Origin: Bacillota bacterium
GTDB taxonomy: Bacteria; Bacillota; Clostridia; Christensenellales; Aristaeellaceae
DNA length: 64,000 nucleotides
NCBI GenBank assembly: GCA_023404715.1
Contig: JAEYAR010000093.1
Location: 87,729 to 151,728, forward strand
Direction of reading: 5' to 3'
A program made the translations under genes and the position numbers. Positions 1 to 9,172 of this stretch are shown piece after piece (the stretch's first letter is position 1; every line of letters begins with the position of its first letter). The notes beneath the pieces were generated by a model that saw only the letters and a program-made list of their open reading frames with translations, did no database searches and was not told where the DNA came from.

Positions 1-297
1 GGCTGCGTCACCAGCGCGCGCGTGCGCGACGCAGGCGGGGTAACGATTCGAGAAATCCCGGAGGCGATGGAAATCGTCTCGGTGACGGGTACGGTATCGA
101 CCGCGCGCACGCACCTGCACATCGCCTTGAGCCGGGAAGATCTCGGCACGCTCGGCGGCCATATGGCTAAAGGCTGCCTCGTCAACACGACCGCGGAGAT
201 CGTTTTGCTCGAGTTGGAGGACGTCCTCTTTGGCGCGGCTTATGACCCGCAGACGGGTTACGACGAGCTGACGATCGCGCGCACAGACGGCGAATGA
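1..297 (+). CDS. PPC (DUF296) domain protein, C-terminal part
   Basis: The reading frame is open from the first base of the window to a TGA ending at 297, so the gene begins upstream. About 98 residues are visible. The order IREIPEAMEIVS, then HLHIALS, then GGHMAKG, then NTTAEIVL is the second half of a PPC/DUF296 domain, found in plant AT-hook proteins and in many small bacterial proteins of unknown role. The HLH and GGH histidines correspond to the conserved residues of that fold. The family forms trimers and is suspected to bind DNA or a ligand; the role here is unknown. A terminator hairpin follows directly. Confidence 0.8.
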   Translation, partial: GCVTSARVRDAGGVTIREIPEAMEIVSVTGTVSTARTHLHIALSREDLGTLGGHMAKGCLVNTTAEIVLLELEDVLFGAAYDPQTGYDELTIARTDGE

Positions 298-306
298 ACG
301 AAACGA

Positions 307-339
307 AACCGGATGCAACCCACGTGCATCCGGTTTTTT
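307..339. terminator. Bidirectional rho-independent terminator
   Basis: An 11-bp perfect stem (307-317 with 325-335) with a 7-base loop is followed by six T's on the plus strand. It lies between the convergent PPC gene and the GH28 gene, whose stop codon is at 343. On the minus strand the tail is a weaker TTTCGTTT, so it may serve both genes. Confidence 0.85.
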
Positions 340-342
340 AGG

Positions 343-1917
343 CTATTGGGCCTGCGTTTCGACGTTCCCCTCGACCTGCGCGACGCGCTCCATTTCCAGC
401 GTAGCGCCCATCTGTCCGGCCATATGCACGCCTGATAGGGCGAGGCGCTCGACGTTATGTGCGATCAAGCCTCTGCGCAGGCAGGGCTCTACGCCGTCTG
501 CCATGATGGGAACCATCGGGACGGCCTGCGAGTCAAAGGCGAAGGAGACGTCCTTTAGCGTAACCGACTCGATCGGCAGCTCGGGCAGGCCCAGGAGGTA
601 AGCGGCGCAGGCGCCGCAACCGACGGCCCGGACGCGTGCAAACCGCAGCGCGCCTACGCGCGGCGTGCGCGCATCCACCGGCAGGGGCGCGCGCGACTGA
701 ACATAGGGCGAGTGCCCGTCCGGATCGCAGGCGTACAGGCAGTTGACCGTGAAGGGGATACGCACGCGCTCCATGCGGACGTTATCGAGCGCTATGCCGT
801 CGATGACGCCCTGCTCGCCCCGCCCGCGGCGCGTCTTGATGCGAAGGCCGCGGTCGGTCGAGCGCATGAGGCAATCGCGCACCGTGACGCTTCGCACGCC
901 GCCCGACATCTCGCTGCCGATGGTGACGCCGCCGTGGCCGTTTTCCATCAGGCAGTGTGAGATGTCGACGTCTTCGCAGGGCGTGCGGTAGCGGCTGCCC
1001 ATGTACAGCTTGCCGGATTTGACGGCGATGCAGTCATCCCCGACCGAGAAGCGCGCGCCGGCGACGTGGACTTCCCGGCAGCTCTCGGGGTCAAAGCCGT
1101 CGGTATTGGGGCTGTCGCCGGGCGAGCTGACGGCGATGTTGATAAAACGCAGGCGCTCGCTGAAATACGGGTGCACGTGCCACGAGGGGCTGTTTTGGAA
1201 CGTCAACCCCTGCACCGTAATGTCCTGGCAGCGGCAAAGGAACAGCAGGCGGCCGCGCCATGCGCCGCGGCGCACCTTGGGATCCTTCCACCAATCGCCC
1301 TGCTGCGCGCAGCCGTCCACGATGCCTTGGCCGTACAGCTGCACGTCCTCGACGTCGACGCCCGTGAGCAGCGCGGCGAACATATCCAACGGATTTCCCT
1401 CCCAGGTTCCCAGGCACAGCTCGCCCTGCTCGTCCGTGCGCTCGGTCGTCCCCGGCAGGATGGGGAAGCGCCCGCGATCCGGGATCAGGCACAGGCGCGC
1501 GCCAGCGGCGATCTCCAGGCGCAGATGGCTCTTCAAAAACAGCGGGCCTACGCGGTAGTCGCCGCGCGGCAGATAGACGCGGCTGCGCGGGGGGCAGCAG
1601 AGGATTGCGGCCTGAATGGCGGCCGTGTCGTCGTGCACGCCGTCGCCCAGCGCGCCGAAGCGGCGCACATTCAGGGTATAGTCCTCCGCATCGGTGTGAA
1701 ATGCGGCCGCAGCGAGCGGTTGCGCGCCGTCCATGACCTCGAGCGTGTAGCGCGCATCGGGCGAAAGACCGTAGAGGGAGAAGACGCAGGTTTGCGCGAG
1801 GCCCGCATCCCGCCCATTGAGCACCAGGCGATAAGGGCGCTTCGTATGATACAGGCCGCCGTCGTCCAGCGCGAAGGACGCGCTGCGGGCGCTGATGAAG
1901 AGGGGATCGAGCCGCAT
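343..1917 (-). CDS. GH28 polygalacturonase-like glycosidase
   Basis: Intracellular glycoside hydrolase family 28 enzyme, expected to remove galacturonic acid from pectin or rhamnogalacturonan oligosaccharides. Residues about 1-85 look like a small beta-sandwich (Fn3-like) domain, followed by a right-handed beta-helix that begins at RRFGALGDGVHDDTAAIQ. Family catalytic motifs are visible: NTDG near 273, GDD near 296, HGG near 331 and RIKT near 362. There is no signal peptide. An ATG at 1923 lies directly against a GGAGG; the ATG at 1917 has the proper 6-base spacing, so I place the start there (524 aa). Last gene of the operon, directly downstream of GH105. Exo versus endo action cannot be told from sequence. 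Confidence 0.9.
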   Translation of the reverse strand: MRLDPLFISARSASFALDDGGLYHTKRPYRLVLNGRDAGLAQTCVFSLYGLSPDARYTLEVMDGAQPLAAAAFHTDAEDYTLNVRRFGALGDGVHDDTAAIQAAILCCPPRSRVYLPRGDYRVGPLFLKSHLRLEIAAGARLCLIPDRGRFPILPGTTERTDEQGELCLGTWEGNPLDMFAALLTGVDVEDVQLYGQGIVDGCAQQGDWWKDPKVRRGAWRGRLLFLCRCQDITVQGLTFQNSPSWHVHPYFSERLRFINIAVSSPGDSPNTDGFDPESCREVHVAGARFSVGDDCIAVKSGKLYMGSRYRTPCEDVDISHCLMENGHGGVTIGSEMSGGVRSVTVRDCLMRSTDRGLRIKTRRGRGEQGVIDGIALDNVRMERVRIPFTVNCLYACDPDGHSPYVQSRAPLPVDARTPRVGALRFARVRAVGCGACAAYLLGLPELPIESVTLKDVSFAFDSQAVPMVPIMADGVEPCLRRGLIAHNVERLALSGVHMAGQMGATLEMERVAQVEGNVETQAQ

Positions 1918-1919
1918 CG

Positions 1920-3023
1920 TCATCCTCCGATCGCCGCTTCCTCGCAGGCCAGATATTCGGCGTAGGCCATCATGAACGGACCGACGCCCTTTGCGTCGTC
2001 CGCAACGCGGGGCTCAGACAGGTAGTAGGCGACGCTTCCATCGCGCTGTGCGCCCGGCCCCAGGCCTGCGACCTGGCAGATATCGGTCAGGGCAGGCTTG
2101 CCTTCTACGACGCGCAGCTTCTCTCGTACGAGCGATTCGAAGATGTCGCATCCAAGCGGGGTATAATGCTCGTCGTTTAATACGCCGATGCGCGCGCCCT
2201 TGAGCAGCGCGTAGGCGATCATCGCGCTGCCGGAGGTCTCGGTATAGTTTCCGGGCTCTGCGGCGCGGTCGATCACTTGGAAGAAGAGGCCTGTTTTTTT
2301 GCTGCGGTAGCGCGCCAGGCCGCGGACGGCTTCCTTGAAAAGGCTTTCCAGCGCTTTATAATGCTCAAAGAGCTGCTCGTCGATCAGCGAGAGGCAATCG
2401 CACAGGGCCATCAGATACCACCCCATGGAGCGCAGCCAGAAATTGGGCGAGCAGCCGGTCAGCGGGCTCGCCCAGGGCTGCGAGAGGGTTTCGTCGTAGG
2501 CGTGGTAGTACAGGCCCTTCTGCGCGTCGTACATCAGCTTGCGTACGTTTTTGAACTGGGATACGATGTCCGAGACGTTTGCTTTGCCGCCGAACTTCAT
2601 CTCGTATTCCATGTAAAACGGCTGGGCCATGTACAGGCCGTCCAGCCAAATTTGGTTTGGATAGATGCTCTTATGCCAAAAACTCCGGCAGGCGCAGCGC
2701 GGGTGGGCGCGCAGGCGCTCCATGATGTATTCGATCGCTTTTCGGTAGCGCGCGTCGCCCGCCTGCTCGTAGGCATAGAAGAGCGCTTTGCCGCAGTTGA
2801 TGCTGTCGATGTTATACTGCGCGTCTTCATAGCTGGGGATGTCGCCCGCAGGCGTCACGCGCGATTCCAGATAGCGCAGCACAAAATCGCGCCACTGGCT
2901 GCCGCCCGTCGCCCGGTATAGCGCGACGCAGCCGCTGAGCACGCAGCCGTCTTCGTAGTTCCAATAGGTTTTGTAGGGCGTATAGGCGCTTAGATAAGAT
3001 TGCAGATAGGCTTGAATATCCAT
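1920..3023 (-). CDS. GH105 unsaturated rhamnogalacturonyl hydrolase
   Basis: A YteR/RhiN-type (alpha/alpha)6-barrel enzyme that removes the unsaturated galacturonate left at the non-reducing end of oligosaccharides by a lyase. The segment IWLDGLYMAQPF carries the family's catalytic aspartate (about D128), and SPNFWLRSMGWYLMAL is another typical GH105 stretch. No signal peptide, so it works in the cytoplasm. An upstream ATG at 3035 overlaps the previous stop (TGATG), but the GGAGG between the two sits 5 bases before the ATG at 3023, which I prefer (367 aa). It complements GH28, CE12 and the two GH43 enzymes of the operon. Its presence implies that a pectate or rhamnogalacturonan lyase acts earlier, perhaps outside this window. 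Confidence 0.92.
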   Translation of the reverse strand: MDIQAYLQSYLSAYTPYKTYWNYEDGCVLSGCVALYRATGGSQWRDFVLRYLESRVTPAGDIPSYEDAQYNIDSINCGKALFYAYEQAGDARYRKAIEYIMERLRAHPRCACRSFWHKSIYPNQIWLDGLYMAQPFYMEYEMKFGGKANVSDIVSQFKNVRKLMYDAQKGLYYHAYDETLSQPWASPLTGCSPNFWLRSMGWYLMALCDCLSLIDEQLFEHYKALESLFKEAVRGLARYRSKKTGLFFQVIDRAAEPGNYTETSGSAMIAYALLKGARIGVLNDEHYTPLGCDIFESLVREKLRVVEGKPALTDICQVAGLGPGAQRDGSVAYYLSEPRVADDAKGVGPFMMAYAEYLACEEAAIGG

Positions 3024-3034
3024 CTTGACCTCCA

Positions 3035-4912
3035 TCAGTCTTCGTAGGTCTCATATCGTATATGCGAGAAACGGGCTTGTGCGCCATAGAGGGCGTAAAC
3101 GCCGAGCATCGCGCCGGTGAAGCGCTTGCCGAGCGCAATGCCCTCGTCGCTCAAATAGGACGTATCCGGCAGACACAGAACCTCCTGCCAGTCATCGCCT
3201 GGGAGGGCGTAAGAGAGGCGGCGTTCAAGGCCGCAGGCTTGCACGCGCAGGCGAAGCGCGACCGTAAGCCTGCGCAGGGGCATATCGAGCGGCGCGCGCG
3301 TTTCGAGTCCCGCCTGCTCCCGCGCACGTAGTCGCGCGCCGTCCGCCGTGTGTTGAAGCGAGAAGGTGAGGAAGGAGCGCTCGTCGTAGTAGCAGACGAG
3401 CCCGGCCTCGGCCCCGTCAGGCAAGGAAAAGGCGTCCTCCAGCGTGGCTTCATAGGCGCAGGCGAAGGCGGTTTGGCGGCGCACGAGCAGGCTGCGGCAG
3501 CGGATGTCGGTGAGCGGCCAGGGCGCGCCCGCGATGCGCACGCCGTCCCGCTGGCGCGTGACGACGCCCGGCCCGGGCGCGCGCGGCGTCACGTAATCGT
3601 CCTCATCCGGACCGGCGGCCGACGCGGGCAGGTGGGGTAGCCGCTGCAGCGCGCTGGGGCCGCGTCCGCCGTTCACGAGGGGCCAGCCGTCCGCAGTCCA
3701 GGTGATGGGGTCCAGCGCCGTCTCGCGTCCCATGAGGGTGAAGCGCCCTTGCAACGCGCGGGCGCATAGATAGACCATGTACCACTCGCCCTTCTGCGTA
3801 CAGACGGGCTTGCCGTGCCCGCAGCGCTGCAGCAGCGCGCCCTCGTCTTGCTGGCGCAGGATCGGATTGTAGGGACAGGGCGTGTACGGGCCCCGCAGCG
3901 TGCGCGCGCGGGCGACGGTCTCCCGATGGCCGGACCCGGTGCCGCCCTCTGCGAGAAAGAGGTAGTAATAGCCGTCCTTCTTGAGCAGGTGAGGCCCCTC
4001 CGGCGCGCGCTTGCAGTCGCCGTAATAGAGCATCGTAGCCTCTGAAAGCGGCCTTTGCGTGAGGGCGTCGACCTCGAGGATGCGCGCGCCGCGGTTGAGC
4101 AGCATGTAATGCCGCCCGTCCTCGTCGTGGAAGAGAGAGGGGTCGATGCCGTCCTCGTCGATGAAGGCGGGCTCGGAATAAGGTCCCTCAGGCTGCGGGG
4201 AGGTGACGACCATCTGACGGCGCAGCACCGGGCCGCCGTCGTTCAATCGGTAGGTCGCACAGACGTAGAAAAGGCCGCCGCAATAGGAGATGTCCGGGGC
4301 CCAGTAGCCGCGCCCGCCCTCTAGGCCGTCCAGCCCGGCCCACTCGCTCCGCGTGATCGCGTGGCCGACGACGCGCCAGTGAACGAGGTCGCGCGAGTGG
4401 GAGATGGGGATGCACGGAAAGTAGATAAAGGAGGAGTTGACCATGTAGTAATCCTCGCCGACGCGTACGACAGAGGGATCGGGGAACATGCCGCGGCGGA
4501 CGGGGTTTTTATACGTCTGCCCGAGCGTAAGGCCGAGCGCGCCCTCGAAGTAGCGCACGAGGGCTTCATGGTCCAAGCGCGAGGCGGTCTCCAGCGGCGT
4601 CTCCAGCCGCAGATCGCCATGCGCGGGATCCATCCCGCAGCGCTCTACGAGATAGCGGCAGCATTCGAGGTCGCCGGCTTCGGCTGCGTAGTGCAGCAAA
4701 TCGCGCCCCCGCGCGTCCGTCGCAGAGAGGCTGGCGCGGGTGTATTCCGCGACGTAGCGCACGATGGCGAGGTCGCCCGTGCCCGCCGCGCGGTGGCTGA
4801 GGGGCACGCCCGCCTCGTCTGCGCGCTCGATGCAGGCGGGGTCTTGCGATAGCAGCGCACGAAAGGCGGAGAGATCGCGCCGCGCAAGCGCTTCGTGCAA
4901 GCGGCGCATCAT
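3035..4912 (-). CDS. Ankyrin-repeat / GH43 fusion protein
   Basis: 625 aa in two parts. Residues about 1-130 hold three to four ankyrin-like repeats (for example DLLHYAAEAGDLECCRYLVE). From about 134 on there is a GH43 five-bladed propeller: the FPDPS motif contains the likely catalytic base (D145), DEDGIDPSLF the second aspartate and APEGPHL the acid glutamate. A beta-sandwich-like C-terminal region of about 170 residues follows, as in many GH43 proteins. GH43 enzymes remove arabinose, xylose or galactose side chains. No signal peptide. The start overlaps the stop of the upstream GH43 gene (ATGA), and its own stop overlaps the next ATG, so the frame is fixed by tight translational coupling. 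The fusion is uninterrupted, with no internal start that is clearly better. Ankyrin repeats on a glycosidase are unusual. Confidence 0.9.
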   Translation of the reverse strand: MMRRLHEALARRDLSAFRALLSQDPACIERADEAGVPLSHRAAGTGDLAIVRYVAEYTRASLSATDARGRDLLHYAAEAGDLECCRYLVERCGMDPAHGDLRLETPLETASRLDHEALVRYFEGALGLTLGQTYKNPVRRGMFPDPSVVRVGEDYYMVNSSFIYFPCIPISHSRDLVHWRVVGHAITRSEWAGLDGLEGGRGYWAPDISYCGGLFYVCATYRLNDGGPVLRRQMVVTSPQPEGPYSEPAFIDEDGIDPSLFHDEDGRHYMLLNRGARILEVDALTQRPLSEATMLYYGDCKRAPEGPHLLKKDGYYYLFLAEGGTGSGHRETVARARTLRGPYTPCPYNPILRQQDEGALLQRCGHGKPVCTQKGEWYMVYLCARALQGRFTLMGRETALDPITWTADGWPLVNGGRGPSALQRLPHLPASAAGPDEDDYVTPRAPGPGVVTRQRDGVRIAGAPWPLTDIRCRSLLVRRQTAFACAYEATLEDAFSLPDGAEAGLVCYYDERSFLTFSLQHTADGARLRAREQAGLETRAPLDMPLRRLTVALRLRVQACGLERRLSYALPGDDWQEVLCLPDTSYLSDEGIALGKRFTGAMLGVYALYGAQARFSHIRYETYED

Positions 4913-6483
4913 GCCGTCCCCCTTTCGGCCTGAAACGGCAAGAAGTCTGCGTATCCCAGGGGTTCGCCCGCGTCGGCCTGGGCCATGGAGAAGAGCGCGA
5001 TGCGCGCGCCCACCCAGGTGTGCCGTCCGGGGATGAAGGGTTCGCCCAAGGGGACGAAGGGTGCGTCGCCCTGCGCGAAGAAGAACGCCGCGCGGGCGCT
5101 TGCGCCGTCCAGCGGCGTCAGCGTGAGGCGCAGGCGCAGCGTATCCTCAGACAGCGCGGCGGCGCAACAGATCTCCTCCACGCGTTCGTCGCCCTCGCCG
5201 CGGGAGCGCGCGAGCACGAGCTGCGCGCCGCCCTCCGCCATGCGCACGGCGGCGTAGGCGTATTGCCCGCCCAGCAGTGCGAGCCCGGCCTTGGCGCCGG
5301 GCAGGAGATGGGTAAACTCGACGCCGGTCTCGACGCGCAGGCCGGGGCAGACGAGCTTTTGCGTGAGCGCCTGCGGGCAGCACCAGAGCACGGGGGATTG
5401 CCCCGCGGGCGCCGGATGCGCAAAGAGGCGAAGGCGCCCGGGCCGCGCCGTCAAATCATAGAAATCAGGGCGCCAAGCGCCCATGAACTGCCACTGCAGG
5501 TCCAGGGTGGGGCCGGAAAAATCGTCGCTGGCCGCGAGCGCCTCGGGCGCACAGGGCGGCGCGGACGGCTTACGATGGCGCAAAACGGGCGTTCCGTACG
5601 TCTCGCCGGGGGCGCTTTGCCCGACCACAGGCCAATCATCCGCCCAGCGAAGGGGCTGCAGGTGCACGACGCGGCCGTAGCAGCCGCGCGATTGGAAGTG
5701 CAAGAACCAGTCCTCCCCGGCGGGCGTATGCACCCAGGCGCCCTGATGCGGGCCATTGACGGGCGAATCGCCCTGGCGCAGCACGACGCGCTCCTCGAAG
5801 GGGCCTTGCAGGCTAAGGCCGCGCAGAACGGTTTGCCAGCCGTGCTCTACGCCGCCCGCGGGCGCGAAGATGTAGTAAAACCCGCCGCGCTTGTAAACCT
5901 TGGGCCCCTCGACGGTCGGGTTGCTCGCGCGCCCGTCGTAGAGCAGGCGATCCGGCCCCACGGCGCGCCTGCCGTCGGCGCTGATGGGGAAGATGCCCAG
6001 GAAGCTCTTGAAGCCGATACGGCTCTTGGCGTAGCCGTGAACGACCCAAGCGGTCCCGTCCTCGTCCCAGAAGGGGCAAGGGTCTATCAGACCCTTGCCT
6101 GCCAGCACGCATACCGGCGCATCCCAGCGGCCGAGCGGGTCGTCCGTTCCGACCTGGAAGACGCCCTCGTCCGGCATGCCGTAGAAGATGTAAAAGCGCC
6201 CCCCGTGCCGGCGAATCGCCGGCGCCCAGACGCCCTGCGCGTGCCGGGGGACGGCGTAGCGGGCCTCGGGGAGATTCGGGAGCGCATAATTTTGAAGCCG
6301 CCAGTTGACGAGGTCTTTGCTCGTGAGGATAGGTAGGCCCGGCACATAGTTGAAGGAGGAGGCGGTGAGGTAAAATGTATCGCCCGACGCGATGACGTCG
6401 GGATCGGAATAATCGGCGAAGAGCACGGGGTTTTGATATGTGCCGTCGCTAAGATCGCTTAGGTATAGGGGGTCGGAGCGCAT
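4909..6483 (-). CDS. GH43 beta-xylosidase/arabinosidase-like enzyme
   Basis: 524 aa. The N-terminal propeller has the GH43 triad in order: SDPDV (base), GLIDPCPFWDEDG (pKa modulator) and TVEGPKVYK (acid). The second half (about 320-515) is the concanavalin-like sandwich typical of beta-xylosidase-type GH43 members. No signal peptide. A GGAGG lies at good spacing before the ATG. It probably trims arabinofuranosyl or xylosyl side chains from imported rhamnogalacturonan-derived oligosaccharides; the exact sugar cannot be set from sequence. It precedes the ankyrin-GH43 gene with a 4-base overlap, so two different GH43 enzymes are made together. Confidence 0.9.
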   Translation of the reverse strand: MRSDPLYLSDLSDGTYQNPVLFADYSDPDVIASGDTFYLTASSFNYVPGLPILTSKDLVNWRLQNYALPNLPEARYAVPRHAQGVWAPAIRRHGGRFYIFYGMPDEGVFQVGTDDPLGRWDAPVCVLAGKGLIDPCPFWDEDGTAWVVHGYAKSRIGFKSFLGIFPISADGRRAVGPDRLLYDGRASNPTVEGPKVYKRGGFYYIFAPAGGVEHGWQTVLRGLSLQGPFEERVVLRQGDSPVNGPHQGAWVHTPAGEDWFLHFQSRGCYGRVVHLQPLRWADDWPVVGQSAPGETYGTPVLRHRKPSAPPCAPEALAASDDFSGPTLDLQWQFMGAWRPDFYDLTARPGRLRLFAHPAPAGQSPVLWCCPQALTQKLVCPGLRVETGVEFTHLLPGAKAGLALLGGQYAYAAVRMAEGGAQLVLARSRGEGDERVEEICCAAALSEDTLRLRLTLTPLDGASARAAFFFAQGDAPFVPLGEPFIPGRHTWVGARIALFSMAQADAGEPLGYADFLPFQAERGTA

Positions 6484-6507
6484 GAGGAGCCTCCTTGAGC
6501 CATGAAA

Positions 6508-7215
6508 TTAGAGAAAGGGACAGGCGGTCTGCGGGTCGTACCCATCCGCGAGCAAGGCGGCGTAGGCGCCGCCCAGATCGTAAAGACCGCGCGCGATCAG
6601 CCCGCCGAAGACGAGCGCGCCCTCGGGGCGCAGGTGTGTGCCGTCCATAAGCCCCTGCGGATAGCGCGCGTAGACGCCCGCGGGGAGCTGCATGTAGAAT
6701 ACGCCGCTTTTTTCGGCGCCCAGGCGCGTCACGAGCGCCTCGCTCATCGCGCACAGATCGATACAGGGAACCAGGAGGCGACGCGCCGTTTCAAGCATCG
6801 CCTCGCGATAGGGGCGGTGGTCATAGGGGGCGGGTGGATCGCCGAAGCGTAGGCGCGTGAGCGGGGTGATGAAGACGGCATGCGCCTGCCGGTTGGCGGC
6901 GGCGTTGACGAAACACGCGAGGTTTTGGGAAAAAGTGCCGCGCGGCTGGGTATATCGTGCGGGATCTTCGCGCTTTTCGTCGTTATGGCCGAACTGCACG
7001 AAGAGGAAATCGCCCGCGCGCATGCGGTCGTAGATCGGGGCTAGGCGGCCCTCGTCCAGAAAGCTCTTGGTGCTGCGCCCGTTTTCAGCGTGGTTTTCTA
7101 CGCGCACGTCGGGCCGCAGATAGCGGTGGAACACCTGCCCGATGCCGGTCTGCGGATAGGTGGCGACGCCGTTTTGCTTGACCGTCGAATCGCCGGCCCA
7201 ATAGATCACAGCCAT
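6508..7215 (-). CDS. SGNH rhamnogalacturonan acetylesterase (CE12)
   Basis: 235 aa GDSL/SGNH hydrolase. The four blocks are visible: WAGDST with the nucleophile serine near residue 10, a block with NGRST, FGHND, and DGTHLRPEG near the C-terminus carrying the catalytic Asp-His pair. This set fits carbohydrate esterase family 12 (RhgT/YesT/YesY type), which removes acetyl groups from rhamnogalacturonan. There is no signal peptide, so deacetylation occurs after uptake. It lies 3 bases after the permease gene and precedes the GH43 gene. AAAGGAG lies at good spacing upstream of the ATG. Confidence 0.92.
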   Translation of the reverse strand: MAVIYWAGDSTVKQNGVATYPQTGIGQVFHRYLRPDVRVENHAENGRSTKSFLDEGRLAPIYDRMRAGDFLFVQFGHNDEKREDPARYTQPRGTFSQNLACFVNAAANRQAHAVFITPLTRLRFGDPPAPYDHRPYREAMLETARRLLVPCIDLCAMSEALVTRLGAEKSGVFYMQLPAGVYARYPQGLMDGTHLRPEGALVFGGLIARGLYDLGGAYAALLADGYDPQTACPFL

Positions 7216-7218
7216 CGC

Positions 7219-8103
7219 TTACTCCTTTACCGCGCCGATGTTGATCCCCTTGACGAAGTATTTCTGGAGGCAGGGGTAGAGGATCATGAAGGGCAGGATC
7301 GCCACGATGATCGCCGCGTTTTGCACCGTGTTCTCCGTCGCGCCCGAGACGGCGGAGGGAAGATCGGAGCCCATCATGATGGAACGCAGCTTCATTTGGA
7401 AATTGTAAAGGCTTTCCTTGGTGATGTAAAGCTTATAATTGGTGTAGTCGTTCCAGTACGTGACGGCGAACATCAGCCCGATCGAGGCGAGCGCGGCCTT
7501 GGAGAGCGGAAGGACGATCCTGTAGAAGATCTGCATGGGCGAGCAGCCGTCCAATGTGGCGGACTCAAAGAGGCTGGAGGGGATGCCCTCGAAGAAATTG
7601 CGCATGAGCACGAGGTTATATACGTTGATCGCCGGCAGCAGGATGACGGACCATAGCGTGTTCGTCAGACCCAGACCGCGCATGACCAGATAGGTGGGGA
7701 TCATGCCGCCTTGAAAAATCATCGTGAAGAGCAGCGTGCCCGCGAGGAAGCCCCGGCCCGGCATGTCGAACTGGATGAGCACGTAAGCGCCCAGGGTGGA
7801 GAGAAGCAGGCCGATGAACGTGCCTGAGAGGGTGGTGATGACCGAGTTGAACAGCGGAATGTAGAGGGACTGGTTCGTAAAGACCGCCTTATACCCCGCC
7901 AGCCCGAAGTGCTGTGGCCATAGCTTCATGCCGTAGCCTGTGTTCAGGTCAAACGAGTCGACGAGCACCTTCCACAGCGGCACCATGATAAACAGGCAAA
8001 GGAGCACGAAGACCAGGCCGTTTACGACGGAAAAGACGGTGATGTTGCTCTTGTGTCTATGGTGAACAGCGCCCGGGCGCCGGGCTGTCTGCGTATTTGC
8101 CAT
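7219..8103 (-). CDS. Sugar ABC transporter permease, LplC/YtcP type
   Basis: 294 aa inner-membrane permease of the CUT1 (MalG-like) class with about six transmembrane segments. The EAA loop reads FESATLDGCSPMQIFYRIVLPLSKAAL, and the C-terminus ends INIGAVKE, typical of LplC/YtcP proteins that work with LplB-type partners and import oligosaccharides. No ATPase gene is present; such systems normally share a general MsmX-like ATPase encoded elsewhere. It follows the partner permease by about 40 bases. Confidence 0.93.
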   Translation of the reverse strand: MANTQTARRPGAVHHRHKSNITVFSVVNGLVFVLLCLFIMVPLWKVLVDSFDLNTGYGMKLWPQHFGLAGYKAVFTNQSLYIPLFNSVITTLSGTFIGLLLSTLGAYVLIQFDMPGRGFLAGTLLFTMIFQGGMIPTYLVMRGLGLTNTLWSVILLPAINVYNLVLMRNFFEGIPSSLFESATLDGCSPMQIFYRIVLPLSKAALASIGLMFAVTYWNDYTNYKLYITKESLYNFQMKLRSIMMGSDLPSAVSGATENTVQNAAIIVAILPFMILYPCLQKYFVKGINIGAVKE

Positions 8104-8144
8104 GATATAGCGCCTCCCCTTTATCCTTGAATTGCTAGATGGGA

Positions 8145-9086
8145 TCAGACGATGCCGCGACCGCGGACGCGCTTGCTGGCGTAGTTACACACGAGCACGA
8201 GGATCATGCCCACGACCGAGCGGAAGAGGCCGATGGCCGTGGTGTAGCCGTAATCGGGGATGCCGCCCGAGTTAAAGGTTTGGTAATAGACGTAGGTTTG
8301 CAACACCTGCGATTGCTGCATGACCGCGTCGTTTTGTAGGACGAACACGGATTCAAAGAGGTTCATGACCTTCGCGAGGTTGAGAATGAGGACGGTCAGG
8401 ATGGTGTTGGAAAGCGCGGGCAGCGTAAGATAAAGCATCTTTTGGAAACGGCCGGCGCCGTCGATAGAGGCGGCCTCGTAGATCCCCGGGTCGATGCCGG
8501 AGAGCGTAGCCATGAAGATCACCGTGCTCCAGCCGGTATCCTTCCAAACGTTGATCACGTAGTAGCTGGGCGTCCACCAGGCGGATTCCCCCAGAAAGTA
8601 AATGCTCTTATCGATGACGCCCAAGTTGAGGAGGACCTGATTGACGAGGCCCGCCGTTGTCGGCGAGAAGATGAGCTGGAAGACCGAGGCCGTGACGACC
8701 CAGGAGAGAAAGTGCGGCACGTAGATGATGGTCTGCGTGATCTTCTTAAACGGCAGACTGATCATTTCGTTGAGCAAGAGCGATATGGCGACCGCCATGC
8801 TGGTGTTGAGCAAGAGCTTTACGATGCTGAGCTTGAGGGTATTGCCAAAGGCAATCCAGAAGTTGGGCAGACTGAACAGGCGCTCGAAGTTTTGCAGCCC
8901 CACGAAGACGGGATCCTTGATTAAGTTGTACTTGGTGAACGCGAAGCGGATGCCGAGCATGGGCAGGTAGTTAAAGACGAAGAGGAAGACCAGCACCGGC
9001 ACGAACATCACGTAAAATCCTTTGTACTTGAGCATGCGCGCTTTGAGCGGCGCCTTCCTGTGGGGGCGCGCGATGGAGTTGTCCAT
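8145..9086 (-). CDS. Sugar ABC transporter permease, LplB/YteP type
   Basis: 313 aa CUT1 permease (MalF-like class). A basic N-terminus precedes a first membrane helix near GFYVMFVPVLVFLFVFNYLP, and the EAA loop is IYEAASIDGAGRFQKMLYLTLPAL. It forms the membrane channel with the LplC-type product. The gene lies behind a hairpin that separates it from the solute-binding protein gene, which usually makes the binding protein the most abundant product. GGGAGG precedes the ATG. Confidence 0.93.
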   Translation of the reverse strand: MDNSIARPHRKAPLKARMLKYKGFYVMFVPVLVFLFVFNYLPMLGIRFAFTKYNLIKDPVFVGLQNFERLFSLPNFWIAFGNTLKLSIVKLLLNTSMAVAISLLLNEMISLPFKKITQTIIYVPHFLSWVVTASVFQLIFSPTTAGLVNQVLLNLGVIDKSIYFLGESAWWTPSYYVINVWKDTGWSTVIFMATLSGIDPGIYEAASIDGAGRFQKMLYLTLPALSNTILTVLILNLAKVMNLFESVFVLQNDAVMQQSQVLQTYVYYQTFNSGGIPDYGYTTAIGLFRSVVGMILVLVCNYASKRVRGRGIV

Positions 9087-9129
9087 GTGATTTACCTCCC
9101 CGTAATAGGCCTTGCCGGCATCGAAGGGA

Positions 9130-9160
9130 AGCAGCCGCTCCCTTGAAAGGAGCGGCTGCT
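9130..9160 (-). terminator. Intercistronic hairpin between SBP and permease
   Basis: A perfect 12-bp stem (9130-9141 with 9149-9160) with a 7-base loop lies just after the SBP stop codon. There is no true T-run after it, so it is more likely a partial terminator or a 3'-end stabiliser that raises SBP mRNA over permease mRNA. Confidence 0.75.
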
Positions 9161-9172
9161 CCGCGAGATGAA

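Noticed and set aside
5020..6336. Long open frame on the plus strand opposite the GH43 gene
   Set aside because: Low-complexity Arg/Ala/Gly-rich translation typical of high-GC antisense frames; the minus strand has a full catalytic domain with ribosome site.
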